Source of the DNA: Desulforapulum autotrophicum
Lineage (GTDB): Bacteria > Desulfobacterota > Desulfobacteria > Desulfobacterales > Desulfolunaceae
Direction: 5' to 3'
DNA length: 43,089 nucleotides
Assembly (NCBI GenBank): GCA_020723285.1
Contig: DYJE01000040.1
Span: 1 to 43,089, forward strand
Made by a program: the position numbers and the translations under genes. Numbering within the stretch: the first letter of the stretch is position 1; each line of letters begins with the position of its first letter. The notes under the pieces are model-generated. The model did not search any database. It had not been told where the DNA came from and saw nothing but the letters and a program-made list of their open reading frames with translations. Shown here piece by piece: positions 7,697 to 16,040 of this stretch.

Positions 7697-9499
7697 TCAA
7701 CTTGAAAACGCCTCCTCCCCGATGCCAAGGGCCGCGTCACCGGCATGCCTGATGCCTTCCATTTTTCCCAGCGTCACCGGCAGAGCGGTCAGGATAAAGT
7801 ATTCGGCGGTTTTGATCTGGCCGGTGTAGAACGCCGCCTGTTTTTTGTCGTCCTTCCGGGGCACGGCAACCGAGGCGCGCCAGAGCAGCATCCAGGCCAT
7901 GGCCAGGTCACCGGTGACCTCCATGAGGGGATGGGCGTAGAGAAAGGCGGTGTTGAAGTCTTGGGACGAGGCCAGGCGGCCGATCAGGGCCACGGTTTCC
8001 TTGAACGACGTCAGAGCCGCTGACAATCGGTCCGCAAGAGGGGCGAGCTCTTCATGGGCTGCCGCTTCGGCCACCGTCTTTTCCATTTCGGCGATCAGGG
8101 CCATGAACACCCGGCCCTTGTCCATGCCCAGCTTCCTTCCCAGGAAATCCATGGCCTGGATGCCGTTGCTGCCTTCATAGATCGAGCAGATCTTGCAGTC
8201 CCTCAAAATCTGTTCCACGGGGTAGTCCCTTGTGTACCCGTAGCCGCCGAACACCTGCATGGCCTGGACGCAGACATCGAAACCCCTTTCGCTGCAATAG
8301 GCTTTCACCACCGGGGTCAGGATTTCCACAAGGCCCTTGAACCGCTGCCGGTCCTCCTCGCTTGACGCGCATCCGGCCATGTCGATGCAGTACGCCGTGT
8401 AATACGTAAAACTCCGCATCCCGTCCACATAAGCTTTCATGGACATCAGCATGCGGCGCACATCCGGGTGACCGATGATGGGGACCTGGGGCGACGCGAG
8501 ATCGGCGTCGCCAAGTTTCCGTCCCTGAAGACGCTGCCGTGCGTAATCCACGGCGTAGAGATAGGCCGCCGAGGCATGGGCGAAGGCCTGGGTTCCCACT
8601 TCCAGCCGCACGTCGTTCATCATCTGGAACATACCCGCCATGCCTTTGTTTTCCTCGCCCAGGAGATACCCCCGGCACATGCCTTTTTCCCCCAAGGCCA
8701 TGCTGCATGTGGGGCTTCCGTGAAGGCCCATCTTCTCTTCCACGCCTGTGCAGGTGATGTGGTTGAATTCGCCCAGGCTGCCGTCGTCGTTCACCCAGAT
8801 TTTGGGCACGAGGAACAGGGAAATGCCTCTGGTTCCGGCGGGGGCACCCTTCAGCCGGGCGAGAACGGGGTGGATGATGTTCTCCGTGAGGTTCTGTTCG
8901 CCGTTGGAGATGAAGATCTTGCTGCCCTTGAGAGAATAAGTCCCGTCGCCGTTGGGGATGGCTTCGGTGGTGATGCTGCCCAGGTCCGATCCGGCCTGGG
9001 GTTCGGTGAGGAGCATGGTGCCGCCCCAGACGCCGGTGTAGACGTTTTTGAGAAACAGATTTTTGACTTTTTCGCTGCCGTAAAGTTCGATAAGTTTTCC
9101 GGACCCGCAGGCCAGGATGCCGTACATGGTCAGGGTGTAGTTGCTTCCGATGAGGTATTCGAACACCGCCTGGGCAAAGGTGTGGGGAAGCCCCTGGCCG
9201 CCGTACTCCGGCTTCTGGGTCAGGGCCAGCCATTCCCCCTCGCAGTAAAGCTTATGGGCCCGTTTGTAACACTGGGGCACCGTGACCGCTCCGTTTTCAA
9301 GCCTCACCCCCTCACGGTCCCCTTCCGCGTAGGTGGGGAGAAATTCTTTCAGGGCGAAATTCCGGGCCTCCGTCACGACCATGTCCAGGGTTTTGCGGTT
9401 GAAACCTTCGTATTTCTCCGTTTTCAACAGACGTTCCGCATTCAGCTGCTCGTAAAGCACAAAGTCAATATCACGACGGTCGGCGATGGTCTGGGTCAT
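7697..9499 (-). CDS. Acyl-CoA dehydrogenase, 600-residue type
   Basis: This FAD enzyme introduces the alpha-beta double bond of an acyl-CoA. The order is a helical N-domain (to about 160), the beta domain with MLLTEPQAGSDLGS and GSKIFISNGEQN, then the C-terminal helices with VFGGYGYTRDYPVEQILRD and IYEGSNGIQAMDF. The Glu of IYEG is in the position of the usual catalytic base. A C-terminal extension of about 130 residues makes it 600 long, as in the DmdC/long-chain group rather than the 380-residue group. AAGGAG precedes the ATG at 9499. It is read toward the toxin-antitoxin pair and is separated from the next dehydrogenase by a repeat element. Chain-length preference cannot be read. Confidence 0.93.
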   Translation of the reverse strand: MTQTIADRRDIDFVLYEQLNAERLLKTEKYEGFNRKTLDMVVTEARNFALKEFLPTYAEGDREGVRLENGAVTVPQCYKRAHKLYCEGEWLALTQKPEYGGQGLPHTFAQAVFEYLIGSNYTLTMYGILACGSGKLIELYGSEKVKNLFLKNVYTGVWGGTMLLTEPQAGSDLGSITTEAIPNGDGTYSLKGSKIFISNGEQNLTENIIHPVLARLKGAPAGTRGISLFLVPKIWVNDDGSLGEFNHITCTGVEEKMGLHGSPTCSMALGEKGMCRGYLLGEENKGMAGMFQMMNDVRLEVGTQAFAHASAAYLYAVDYARQRLQGRKLGDADLASPQVPIIGHPDVRRMLMSMKAYVDGMRSFTYYTAYCIDMAGCASSEEDRQRFKGLVEILTPVVKAYCSERGFDVCVQAMQVFGGYGYTRDYPVEQILRDCKICSIYEGSNGIQAMDFLGRKLGMDKGRVFMALIAEMEKTVAEAAAHEELAPLADRLSAALTSFKETVALIGRLASSQDFNTAFLYAHPLMEVTGDLAMAWMLLWRASVAVPRKDDKKQAAFYTGQIKTAEYFILTALPVTLGKMEGIRHAGDAALGIGEEAFSS

Positions 9500-9610
9500 G
9501 GTCTGCTCCTTATATTATTATTTTCAGAAGTTTGGTTGGGTCAGGTTTGCCTCCGGCGGCCCTTCCGGGGGTAAAACCCTCAAGCTAAAAACATAAATCA
9601 GCTTTATTGC

Positions 9611-9830
9611 CCCAACGGGGCTGCGGCATAAAGCCCAGGGTTGCGGCGAAAGCCGCTACCCTGGGTTATGTCCGATGATGATTTTCAACCCCAACGGGGT
9701 TGCGTCATATTCCCCTGTATCACCAAAGCCCGGACAAAACCCCGTTGGGGTTGGGGAACGTTCGCCGGTAAACCCAGGGTAGCGGCGTTGCCGCAACCCT
9801 GGGCTATGACATGAAATCCCGTTGGGATTT
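9611..9830. repeat. Composite CCCAACGGGG / CCCAGGGT element, copy 1
   Basis: This intergenic block has CCCAACGGGG, a long hairpin at 9634-9665, an AACCCCAACGGGGTTG palindrome, its inverted partner, a second long hairpin at 9773-9803 and a closing TCCCGTTGGGA palindrome. Copy 2 at 30151-30369 has the same modules in the opposite orientation. The first 56 bases of copy 1 differ from the reverse complement of the end of copy 2 at only one base by eye. It fills most of the 408-base gap between the two acyl-CoA dehydrogenase genes, and no gene is visible in it. Confidence 0.85.
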
Positions 9831-9907
9831 GAAAAGGTTAACTCCATGATATCCCGCTTTTTAAAAGCGGACCGCCGGTATGCAGTCTTTTAAAAAAGCT
9901 TCAAAAA

Positions 9908-11038
9908 TCACAACAGTTCATTGGCGATAATCACCCTCTGGATCTGGTTCGTGCCTTCGTAGATGGTGGTGATCCGGGCGTCACGGTACAGGCGTTCCAC
10001 CGGGTATTCCTTGATGTAGCCGTAGCCGCCGTGGATCTGGATGGCCTGACCCGTCACCCGCTGGGCCATTTCCGAGGCGTGGCATTTGGCCCTCGATGCC
10101 TCGGCCCTGCAAGGTTTTCCCGCCTGTTTCAGGGAGGCGGCGTAGAGGGTCAGGAGCCGTGACGCCTCCACATCCATGTCCATGTCCGCCAGCATCCAGC
10201 GAAGACCCTGAAACTCCGCGATTTTTTTGCCGAACTGTTTTCTCTGCTTCGCGTATTTCACCGCCTGGTCCAGGGCAGCCATGCCGATGCCCAACGACAG
10301 GGCGGCGATGCCGATACGGCCCTCTTCAAGTCCGGACATGGCAATCTGGAACCCCTGTCCTTCCGCCCCCAGCATCCGAGAGGCCGGAACCCGGCAGTCG
10401 GAAAACAGAAGGTCCGTGGTGTCTGAAGCGCACTGGCCCATCTTGTCTTCCACCCGGCCCACCTTGAATCCGGGCAGGTCATGGGTAATGAGAAAGGCGC
10501 TGAGCCCTTTGCCCTTTTCCTCACCGGTCCGAGCGATGAGAATGATCACCCCGGAATTCTTCCCGGTGGTGATAAACCGTTTCACACCGTTCACGATGTA
10601 ATGGTCGCCGTCTTTCACCGCCGAGCAGGTCATGGCCTGGGGATCGGACCCGGCTTCAGGCTCGGTGAGGGCGAAGGCCCCGATACAATTTCCGGCGGCC
10701 ATGGGCCGGAGGAATTCCTCTTTCTGCTCTTCTGTGCCGAATTTCTGAATGCTGCCGCAGCAGATGGAGTTGTGGACGGACATCACCACGGCGGTGGAAG
10801 CACAACTGTAGGCGATTTCCGCAAGGGCCAGGGCGTAACCCACGGCACCGGTGTCGCTTCCACCGTAGCGCTCGGATACCAGCATGCCCATCAGCCCCAT
10901 GTCCCCCATGGTTTTCAGGCTGGACGCCGGAAACTCATGGTGGGCGTCCCGGTAGGCGGCCAGCTCCGCCAGCTCCTTCCGTGCGAATTCCCGGGCCGTC
11001 TTCCGGACCATCAGGTTTTCCTTACTCAGCTGAAACAT
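9908..11038 (-). CDS. Acyl-CoA dehydrogenase, short/medium-chain type
   Basis: This 376-residue FAD enzyme has the size of butyryl-CoA/short-chain dehydrogenases. It has AFALTEPEAGSDPQAM, HYIVNGVKRFITTG, the arginine-bearing helix AVKYAKQRKQFGKKI, IQIHGGYGYIKEYPVERLYRD, and IYEGTNQIQR with the catalytic Glu. The start at 11038 was chosen because GGAGG lies five bases upstream and the protein then begins MFQLSKENLMVRKTAREF, the usual N-terminus. A longer upstream reading runs into palindromic repeat DNA and is not credible. It probably works with an electron-transfer flavoprotein encoded elsewhere. The flanking gaps on both sides are filled by repeats. Confidence 0.95.
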   Translation of the reverse strand: MFQLSKENLMVRKTAREFARKELAELAAYRDAHHEFPASSLKTMGDMGLMGMLVSERYGGSDTGAVGYALALAEIAYSCASTAVVMSVHNSICCGSIQKFGTEEQKEEFLRPMAAGNCIGAFALTEPEAGSDPQAMTCSAVKDGDHYIVNGVKRFITTGKNSGVIILIARTGEEKGKGLSAFLITHDLPGFKVGRVEDKMGQCASDTTDLLFSDCRVPASRMLGAEGQGFQIAMSGLEEGRIGIAALSLGIGMAALDQAVKYAKQRKQFGKKIAEFQGLRWMLADMDMDVEASRLLTLYAASLKQAGKPCRAEASRAKCHASEMAQRVTGQAIQIHGGYGYIKEYPVERLYRDARITTIYEGTNQIQRVIIANELL

Positions 11039-11082
11039 GTTGTCCTCCATTCGACGTATGGCGTTCATCTTTGCTCCCTCGC

Positions 11083-11153
11083 TCCCAGGCTCCGGCCTGG
11101 GAGTGGCATCCCCGGAGGCTCCAGCCACCACCATGCATGGCCGGAGCCTGGGA
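11083..11153. repeat. Inverted repeat TCCCAGGCTCCGGC
   Basis: Perfect 14-base arms at 11083-11096 and 11140-11153 enclose 43 bases that include a smaller GGAGGCTCC piece. The element begins about 45 bases upstream of the acyl-CoA dehydrogenase start, so it may sit over the promoter or leader. Together with the next repeat it makes up most of the 346-base gap before the thiolase gene. Confidence 0.75.
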
Positions 11154-11188
11154 ACGAGAAAAATCCATGCCCGTTTTTTGTGCAAGCT

Positions 11189-11304
11189 CTGTCTTCATAA
11201 CACCATGGATTCCGGGTCGGCTTGCTTTTCGACCTGAAAGGCCCGGCAGCGTTTATTCACGGCGCAATCATCGTCTCTCCAACACCAAGCCGCCCGGAAT
11301 GACA
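11189..11304. repeat. Dispersed ATTCCGGG element, copy 1
   Basis: The block runs from CTGTCTTCATAACACCATGG through ATTCCGGG and TCGACCTGAAAGGC to CCCGGAATGACAA. It matches 21031-21146 over most of its length in the same orientation, with scattered substitutions. The ATTCCGGG and CCCGGAAT ends are inverted. There is no coding sense. The remaining bases to 11384 show nothing else. Confidence 0.8.
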
Positions 11305-11384
11305 ACAAACGCACTATTAATCTCTGCCAAACTTATTGGGTATAAGCAGAGCGAAAGCCCCATGATGACGTCTTTTCAGTTTTT

Positions 11385-12560
11385 TTACCGTTTCACAATC
11401 AGCGTCACCGCCTCGCCGCCGCCCAGACAAAGCGAGGCAAGCCCCGTCTTTTTCCCTTCGCGTTTCATCGTGTGAATCAACGTCACCAGCACCCGGCAGC
11501 CGCTGGCCCCGATGGGATGACCCAGAGCGACACTCCCTCCGTTCACGTTGACTTTGGCGGGATCAAGGCCGAGTTCCCGGTTGATGGCGGCGGACGATCC
11601 GCTGAAGGCTTCGTTGATCTCGAAAAGATCCACGTCCGCCAAATCGATCCCTTCTTTTTTCAGACATTTGGGAATGGAATAAAGGGGGGCCATGAGCACG
11701 TATTTCATGTCGATGCCGTAAGAGCACTGGGCCCCCAGCGTCGCCAGGATTTCGCAGCCCAGCTCATGGGCTTTCTCCCGGCTCATGAGAACCACGGCGG
11801 CGGCGCCGTCGCTGATGATGGAGGCGTTGCCCGCCGTTCCCACCCCGTCTTTTTTGAAGGCGGGTTTCATGGCGGCCAGCTGCTCGTAGCCTGTTTCAAC
11901 CGGGCATTCGTCCCGGCTGAAACTCACGGTTTTTTCGCCTTTAGCAGGGATCGTAACCGGCAGGATCTCCTGGTCGAATGTCCCGGCGGCGATGGCGGAA
12001 AGGGCGCGCCGGTAAGATTCGGCAGCAAAGCGGTCCTGGGTTTCCCGGTCCACGCCCCATTTTTCGCAGCACAGCTCGTTGGACATGCCCATGTGGAAAT
12101 CGTTCACGATGTCCCAGAGCCCGTCATGCACCATGTGGTCTTCAATTTTGCTCTGGCCCATACGCATGCCGAACCGGGCCCCACGCATGAAATACGGGGC
12201 CTGGCTCATGTTTTCCATACCGCCGGCCACCACCACATCGGCGTCCCCGCAACCGATGGCCTGAGCCCCCAGCATCACGGCCTTGAGGCCCGATCCGCAG
12301 ACCTTGTTCACGGTCACGGCTTCCACATCCCAGGGAAGCCCGGCCTTGATGGCCGCCTGTTTGGCCGGATTCTGCCCGGCTCCGCAGGGTAAAACCATGC
12401 CCATGATGCATTCATTCACCGCTTCTTTTTCAATCCCCGCCCTTCGAATGGCTTCGCTGATCACAAGGCCTCCCAGGCTGGTGGCTGGAACAGAAGACAA
12501 CGAGCCGTTGAAACTTCCAAGCGGCGTCCGCACGGCGCTTACGATAACCACGTCTTTCAT
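11385..12560 (-). CDS. Acetyl-CoA C-acetyltransferase (thiolase)
   Basis: This 391-residue type II-like thiolase cleaves or forms 3-ketoacyl-CoA with CoA. The nucleophile is Cys88 in NKVCGSGLKAV. The other catalytic elements are Asn316 in INEAFSGSSAA, His348 in GGSVALGHPIGASG and Cys378 in SLCLGGGEA. The length is that of the standard acetoacetyl-CoA thiolase family. AAGGAG lies five bases before ATG 12560. It is transcribed away from the second thiolase across a short shared promoter region, and probably completes the oxidation steps of the dehydrogenases downstream on the same strand. Confidence 0.95.
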   Translation of the reverse strand: MKDVVIVSAVRTPLGSFNGSLSSVPATSLGGLVISEAIRRAGIEKEAVNECIMGMVLPCGAGQNPAKQAAIKAGLPWDVEAVTVNKVCGSGLKAVMLGAQAIGCGDADVVVAGGMENMSQAPYFMRGARFGMRMGQSKIEDHMVHDGLWDIVNDFHMGMSNELCCEKWGVDRETQDRFAAESYRRALSAIAAGTFDQEILPVTIPAKGEKTVSFSRDECPVETGYEQLAAMKPAFKKDGVGTAGNASIISDGAAAVVLMSREKAHELGCEILATLGAQCSYGIDMKYVLMAPLYSIPKCLKKEGIDLADVDLFEINEAFSGSSAAINRELGLDPAKVNVNGGSVALGHPIGASGCRVLVTLIHTMKREGKKTGLASLCLGGGEAVTLIVKR

Positions 12561-12588
12561 GGGGCTCCTTATAATTATGATAATTTGT

Positions 12589-12608
12589 TGACACTAACGT
12601 TAACGTCA
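12589..12608. promoter_or_regulatory. Candidate operator in divergent thiolase promoter
   Basis: A perfect 10-base palindrome ACGTTAACGT lies at 12597-12606. It is embedded in a wider imperfect dyad, TGAC-N2-TAACGTTA-N2-GTCA, at 12589-12608. It sits between the divergent thiolase starts (12560 minus, 12689 plus), next to a TTGACA-like box at 12588-12593. From memory, ACGT-centred operators of this type are reported for MerR-family LiuR regulators of acyl-CoA and branched-chain amino acid degradation. No such regulator is in the window, so the assignment is inference. Confidence 0.5.
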
Positions 12609-12688
12609 TATATTGATTTCGAAAGTGAGTCAACGAAGAATATTTCAAACCTGTCATTCAAAAAAAGGCATGTGAAAGGAGCCCTGAC

Positions 12689-13939
12689 ATGAAGGATGTT
12701 GTGATTGTATCCGCCTGTAGGACCGCCATCGGGACGTTCGGCGGAACTCTGAAAGACATGAACGCCGCCACCCTCGCCAGCATAACCATGAAAGAGGCCA
12801 TCCGAAGGGCGGGCATCGAGCCGGGCATGGTGGACGACGTGCGCTACGGGTGCTGCATGGAACCGGCGGACACCCTGAACGTGACGCGGGTCGGCTCCCT
12901 CATGGCCGGAGTGCCCAACACACAGACCGCCGTCACCATCAACCGGGTCTGCATTTCCGGGATGGAAGCCGTGATTTCCGGCATGGCCTTGATCCAGGCG
13001 GACATGGCGGACATCATCCTCGCGGGCGGCGTAGAACACATGTCCGGCGTTCCCTACATCGTTCCCGCGGCGCGCTGGGGCTGCCGCCTCCAGGACCAGA
13101 CCTTTGTCGACGCCCTGATCCGCGCCCTTCACTGCGGGTCCTACGTGATGCCCGACGCCGCCGAAGGTCCGGTGAACGCCGAAGAAGCGCCCCTGTGCTA
13201 TTTCAAGGGCAAACCCTACATCATGGGACACACCGCCGAGTTCATCGCCCAGCATTACAAAATCAGCCGGGAAGAGATGGATGAAGTGGCCCTTCGCAGC
13301 AACAACGAGGCGGAACGCGCCACGGCCGACGGGTCCTTTGCCGACGAGATCGTGCCTGTCCCCGTTCCCCGGCGAAAGAAAGACCCGCTGATGTTCGACA
13401 AGGACGAGCATTTCAAGCCCGGCCTCACCCTGGAGGACCTGAAACAGCTGCCCCCGGCCTTTGTCCCCAAAACCGGCAAGGTCACCGCCGGAAACTCAAG
13501 CGGCATCAACGACGGTTCCAGCGGGATGATCCTCATGTCCGCCGACAAGGCCAAAGAACTGGGCATCAAACCTTTAGCGAAAATCAAGGCCATCGGACGC
13601 GGCGGCTGCCATCCGTCGGTCATGGGCATGAGCCCTGTTCCCGCCGTTAAAAATCTTCTCACCCGAAGTGGCCTCACCATGGACGACTTCGAGCAAATCG
13701 AAATCAACGAAGCCTTCGCCGCCCAGTATCTCGGCTGCGAACGGGAACTGGGCATCAACCGGGCCGTCACCAACCTCAACGGATCGGGCATCGGCCTCGG
13801 CCATCCCGTGGGTTCCACCGGAGCCCGGGTCATCGTGTCCCTGATTTACGGCATGAAGAAACGGAACAAATCCCTGGGTCTTGCTACATTGTGCGGCGGA
13901 GGCGGGGTGGCCATGGCGTGTGCTATTGAGATGTGCTGA
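12689..13939 (+). CDS. Thiolase family protein (acetyl-CoA acetyltransferase)
   Basis: This 416-residue thiolase is a paralogue of the minus-strand one but clearly diverged. It has Cys88 in NRVCISGMEAV, INEAFAAQYLG, His372 in LGHPVGSTGAR and Cys402 in TLCGGGGVAMA, so all catalytic positions are filled. It carries extra sequence between residues 130 and 180, making it about 25 residues longer. GAAAGGAGC precedes ATG 12689. An SDR dehydrogenase follows in the same direction after a 347-base gap holding an inverted element. The pairing with an HSD10-like dehydrogenase would fit oxidation of 3-hydroxyacyl-CoA followed by thiolysis, possibly of branched substrates. Confidence 0.94.
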   Translation: MKDVVIVSACRTAIGTFGGTLKDMNAATLASITMKEAIRRAGIEPGMVDDVRYGCCMEPADTLNVTRVGSLMAGVPNTQTAVTINRVCISGMEAVISGMALIQADMADIILAGGVEHMSGVPYIVPAARWGCRLQDQTFVDALIRALHCGSYVMPDAAEGPVNAEEAPLCYFKGKPYIMGHTAEFIAQHYKISREEMDEVALRSNNEAERATADGSFADEIVPVPVPRRKKDPLMFDKDEHFKPGLTLEDLKQLPPAFVPKTGKVTAGNSSGINDGSSGMILMSADKAKELGIKPLAKIKAIGRGGCHPSVMGMSPVPAVKNLLTRSGLTMDDFEQIEINEAFAAQYLGCERELGINRAVTNLNGSGIGLGHPVGSTGARVIVSLIYGMKKRNKSLGLATLCGGGGVAMACAIEMC

Positions 13940-13969
13940 TCGATGAATAACGAATAAAAAAACGAACAT

Positions 13970-14249
13970 TGAACATCGAACGTCGAACATCCAACATCGA
14001 ATGAAGGATCGGGGCATTTTAAATAAAATATTTTCAGTGGCTTATTCATAGCATAAACACCCATTCCGTATGACAGGGTGGGCTCACGCCCACCATCGTG
14101 TGGTGGGCGTGAGCCCACCCTACGGCATGTTATCCCATTCGCTCCACACATTTACCATGACCGTCCTGCGGCAGAGTGTATTCAATGCGGCAGCTGTCGC
14201 TTTACGGCCATTCACCATTCGATGTTGCGTGTTCGATGTTCGATGTTCA
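13970..14249. repeat. MITE-like inverted element with internal long hairpin
   Basis: Terminal arms 13970-14003 and 14216-14249 are 34-base inverted repeats with three mismatches, built from TTCGATGTT units. Inside, 14075-14095 and 14101-14121 form a perfect 21-base hairpin with a five-base loop and a GGTGGGC/GCCCACC core. No transposase is encoded. It occupies nearly all of the gap between the plus-strand thiolase and the SDR gene, stopping 25 bases short of the SDR ribosome binding site. Confidence 0.75.
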
Positions 14250-14286
14250 TAAAAATATCTCAGCAATTAAACCAAGGAGAACCAAC

Positions 14287-15054
14287 ATGCAGATAAACAA
14301 CACCACCGCCATGGTCACCGGCGGCGCATCCGGCCTGGGAGAAGCCTGCGTCCGCTGCTTTGCGGAACACGGGGCCAACGTCGTCATCATGGACATGAAC
14401 GCCGAACTGGGGGAAGCCATGGCCAAGGAGCTCGGCAGCAAAGCCATCTTCGTCAAGACCGACGTGTCCGACGAAGCCCATGTCAAAGCCGCCGTTGACG
14501 CCGCCATAAACGCCTTCGGCACCATTCACACCGTGGTCAACTGCGCGGGCATCGTCATCCCCGCCAAGCTCCTGTCCAAAGGCGAGCCCTCCCCCATGGC
14601 CAGCTTCACCAAAACCATCGAGGTTAACCTTCTTGGAACCATCAACGTGGTCCGCCTGACCGCCGCCCAGATGGCCAAGAACACCCCCAACATCGACGGC
14701 GAACGCGGGGCCATCATCAACATCGCCTCCATCGCCGCCTTCGACGGCCAGATCGGCCAGACCTCCTACAGCGCCTCCAAGGCCGCCGTGGTGGGTATGA
14801 CCCTTCCCATGGCCCGCGAACTGGCCGACATCGGCATCCGGGTGAACACCGTGGCCCCCGGCCTTTTCGAAACCCCCATGATGGCCAGCATGTCGGAAAA
14901 AGTGAAAGCGGCCCTGATCCAGATGAGCCCCTTCCCCAAACGCCTGGGCTACCCCTCCGAATTCGCGGCCCTCATCCGCCACATCGTGGAAAATCCCATG
15001 ATGAACGGTGAAACCATCCGGCTTGATGCTGCGGTGAGGATGAGCGGAAAATAA
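14287..15054 (+). CDS. SDR 3-hydroxyacyl-CoA dehydrogenase, HSD10-like
   Basis: This 255-residue short-chain dehydrogenase probably oxidises 3-hydroxyacyl-CoA with NAD+. The Rossmann motif TGGASGLGEA is at 11-20, an Asp ends the second strand (VVIMD), NCAG is at 85-88, and the catalytic set is Ser148, Tyr161 and Lys165 (SYSASK). GLFETPMMASM after the sixth strand and the C-terminal MNGETIRLDAAVRM resemble human HSD17B10/type II 3-hydroxyacyl-CoA dehydrogenase. The start at 14287 follows AAGGAGA by seven bases. Longer upstream readings lie in the repeat element. It is likely a partner of the preceding thiolase. The exact substrate is not readable. Confidence 0.9.
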   Translation: MQINNTTAMVTGGASGLGEACVRCFAEHGANVVIMDMNAELGEAMAKELGSKAIFVKTDVSDEAHVKAAVDAAINAFGTIHTVVNCAGIVIPAKLLSKGEPSPMASFTKTIEVNLLGTINVVRLTAAQMAKNTPNIDGERGAIINIASIAAFDGQIGQTSYSASKAAVVGMTLPMARELADIGIRVNTVAPGLFETPMMASMSEKVKAALIQMSPFPKRLGYPSEFAALIRHIVENPMMNGETIRLDAAVRMSGK

Positions 15055-15076
15055 TGAGCTGAATGCGTGTATCAAC

Positions 15077-15100
15077 GGTACGGGCTTAGCCAGCCGTACC
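15077..15100. terminator. Hairpin between convergent genes
   Basis: GGTACGG at 15077-15083 and CCGTACC at 15094-15100 pair perfectly, and CT/AG extends the stem with a bulge. It lies in the 65-base gap between the convergent SDR and TPR genes, where a bidirectional terminator is expected. There is no T-run on either side, so the call is tentative. Confidence 0.4.
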
Positions 15101-15119
15101 GATTGAATCATCCGGGTGG

Positions 15120-16040
15120 CTATGACTCGACTTTGATGTCCGTCTCACGGAGTTGAAGAATACTCTCTGTGGAAGAGTCATGCAATTTTTCTCTCTGTTC
15201 TGCATGTGCTTTATTAAAATATAGCAGCGCTTCTGGCGCTAAGCCCCTTTTAAAGTAAAGAGTTCCGAGACGCCCATATAGAATTGCCACGAACGTTTCC
15301 CCAAGCTCCGAGCCTGAAGTCACTGCAAGGGCCGCCTTGTAATATTTTATAGCATCGTCAAAACAGGACGCAGCTTCGTATTCCTCCCCAAGCGCAGTGT
15401 ACACAGTAAATTTCGAACGAAGCACACGCACCGAATCCCCCGTAAGAGAAAGATCATTAAGCCGCTTTTCCAGATCGGAGATACGCTGTTTCCGTTCTTC
15501 GGTAAATCCTTCCCGGAGTTCAGACAGGGGCGGGATATCCCGATTATTCTGGGTGATTGAATCATCTCTGAAACAATAGCTGTAGGTGATCCAATCCCAG
15601 AGATCAGGAGCTTGTGTTTTGAGTTTTTCCGTGAAATACCCGGTGGTCCAAATGATCAGACAAAAAGGGAATTCATGAAACAGGTTTTCCCGTTCAAGAT
15701 TCAGCTCACGAATCAGAGGCGACGTTCCAAGAAAACCTTCCGTGGAAGATAAAAGACTGTCTTCAAGGCCAAAAATATGAAGAAGATATTCCACGGGTTT
15801 GGACGTTTGAATTTCCTGAGAGACATCGTCACGGATTGTTCGAAACAAGGACGTGATGGACCGTCCGGAAAGATCAAGAATGGCTTCACGGTATTCCGGA
15901 AGCATTTTGGCCAGCTCTGCTTTGACTTCATCACGCTTGCCGTAAGTCTCCGTCACCATCACCACCAGAGTGGATTTGGTCCTTCCTGTAAGGACAAACC
16001 GGATCTCATCAAGGATTTCCTTATCCTTGTCGGTAATCAC
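15120..16040 (-). CDS. TPR protein paired with ATPase (split STAND-like)
   Basis: This is a 306-residue protein of unknown function. Residues 1-90 look like an alpha/beta domain without a P-loop (LVVMVTETYGKRDEV, then AILDLSGRS). Residues about 100-165 hold LNLERENLFHEFPFCLIIW followed by TQAPDLWDWITY. From memory this is a block seen in TPR proteins encoded beside P-loop ATPases in many bacteria. From about 215, TPR-like helices follow (YEAASCFDDAIKYYKAAL, LGTLYFKRGLAPEALLYFNKA). The start overlaps the stop of the upstream ATPase gene by four bases (ATGA), so the two are translationally coupled. No nuclease, TIR or protease domain is evident. A role in stress or phage sensing is only inference. 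Confidence 0.6.
   Translation of the reverse strand: MITDKDKEILDEIRFVLTGRTKSTLVVMVTETYGKRDEVKAELAKMLPEYREAILDLSGRSITSLFRTIRDDVSQEIQTSKPVEYLLHIFGLEDSLLSSTEGFLGTSPLIRELNLERENLFHEFPFCLIIWTTGYFTEKLKTQAPDLWDWITYSYCFRDDSITQNNRDIPPLSELREGFTEERKQRISDLEKRLNDLSLTGDSVRVLRSKFTVYTALGEEYEAASCFDDAIKYYKAALAVTSGSELGETFVAILYGRLGTLYFKRGLAPEALLYFNKAHAEQREKLHDSSTESILQLRETDIKVES

Noticed and set aside
8468-9574. Long plus-strand open frame (368 codons) opposite the 600-residue acyl-CoA dehydrogenase
   Set aside because: It is antisense to a clear enzyme with all family motifs. Its protein is His/Gly-rich and matches nothing, as expected from GC-rich codon shadowing.
11472-12392. Plus-strand open frame of 306 codons opposite the minus-strand thiolase
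   Set aside because: The thiolase on the other strand has complete catalytic motifs. The antisense product has no recognisable features or ribosome binding site.
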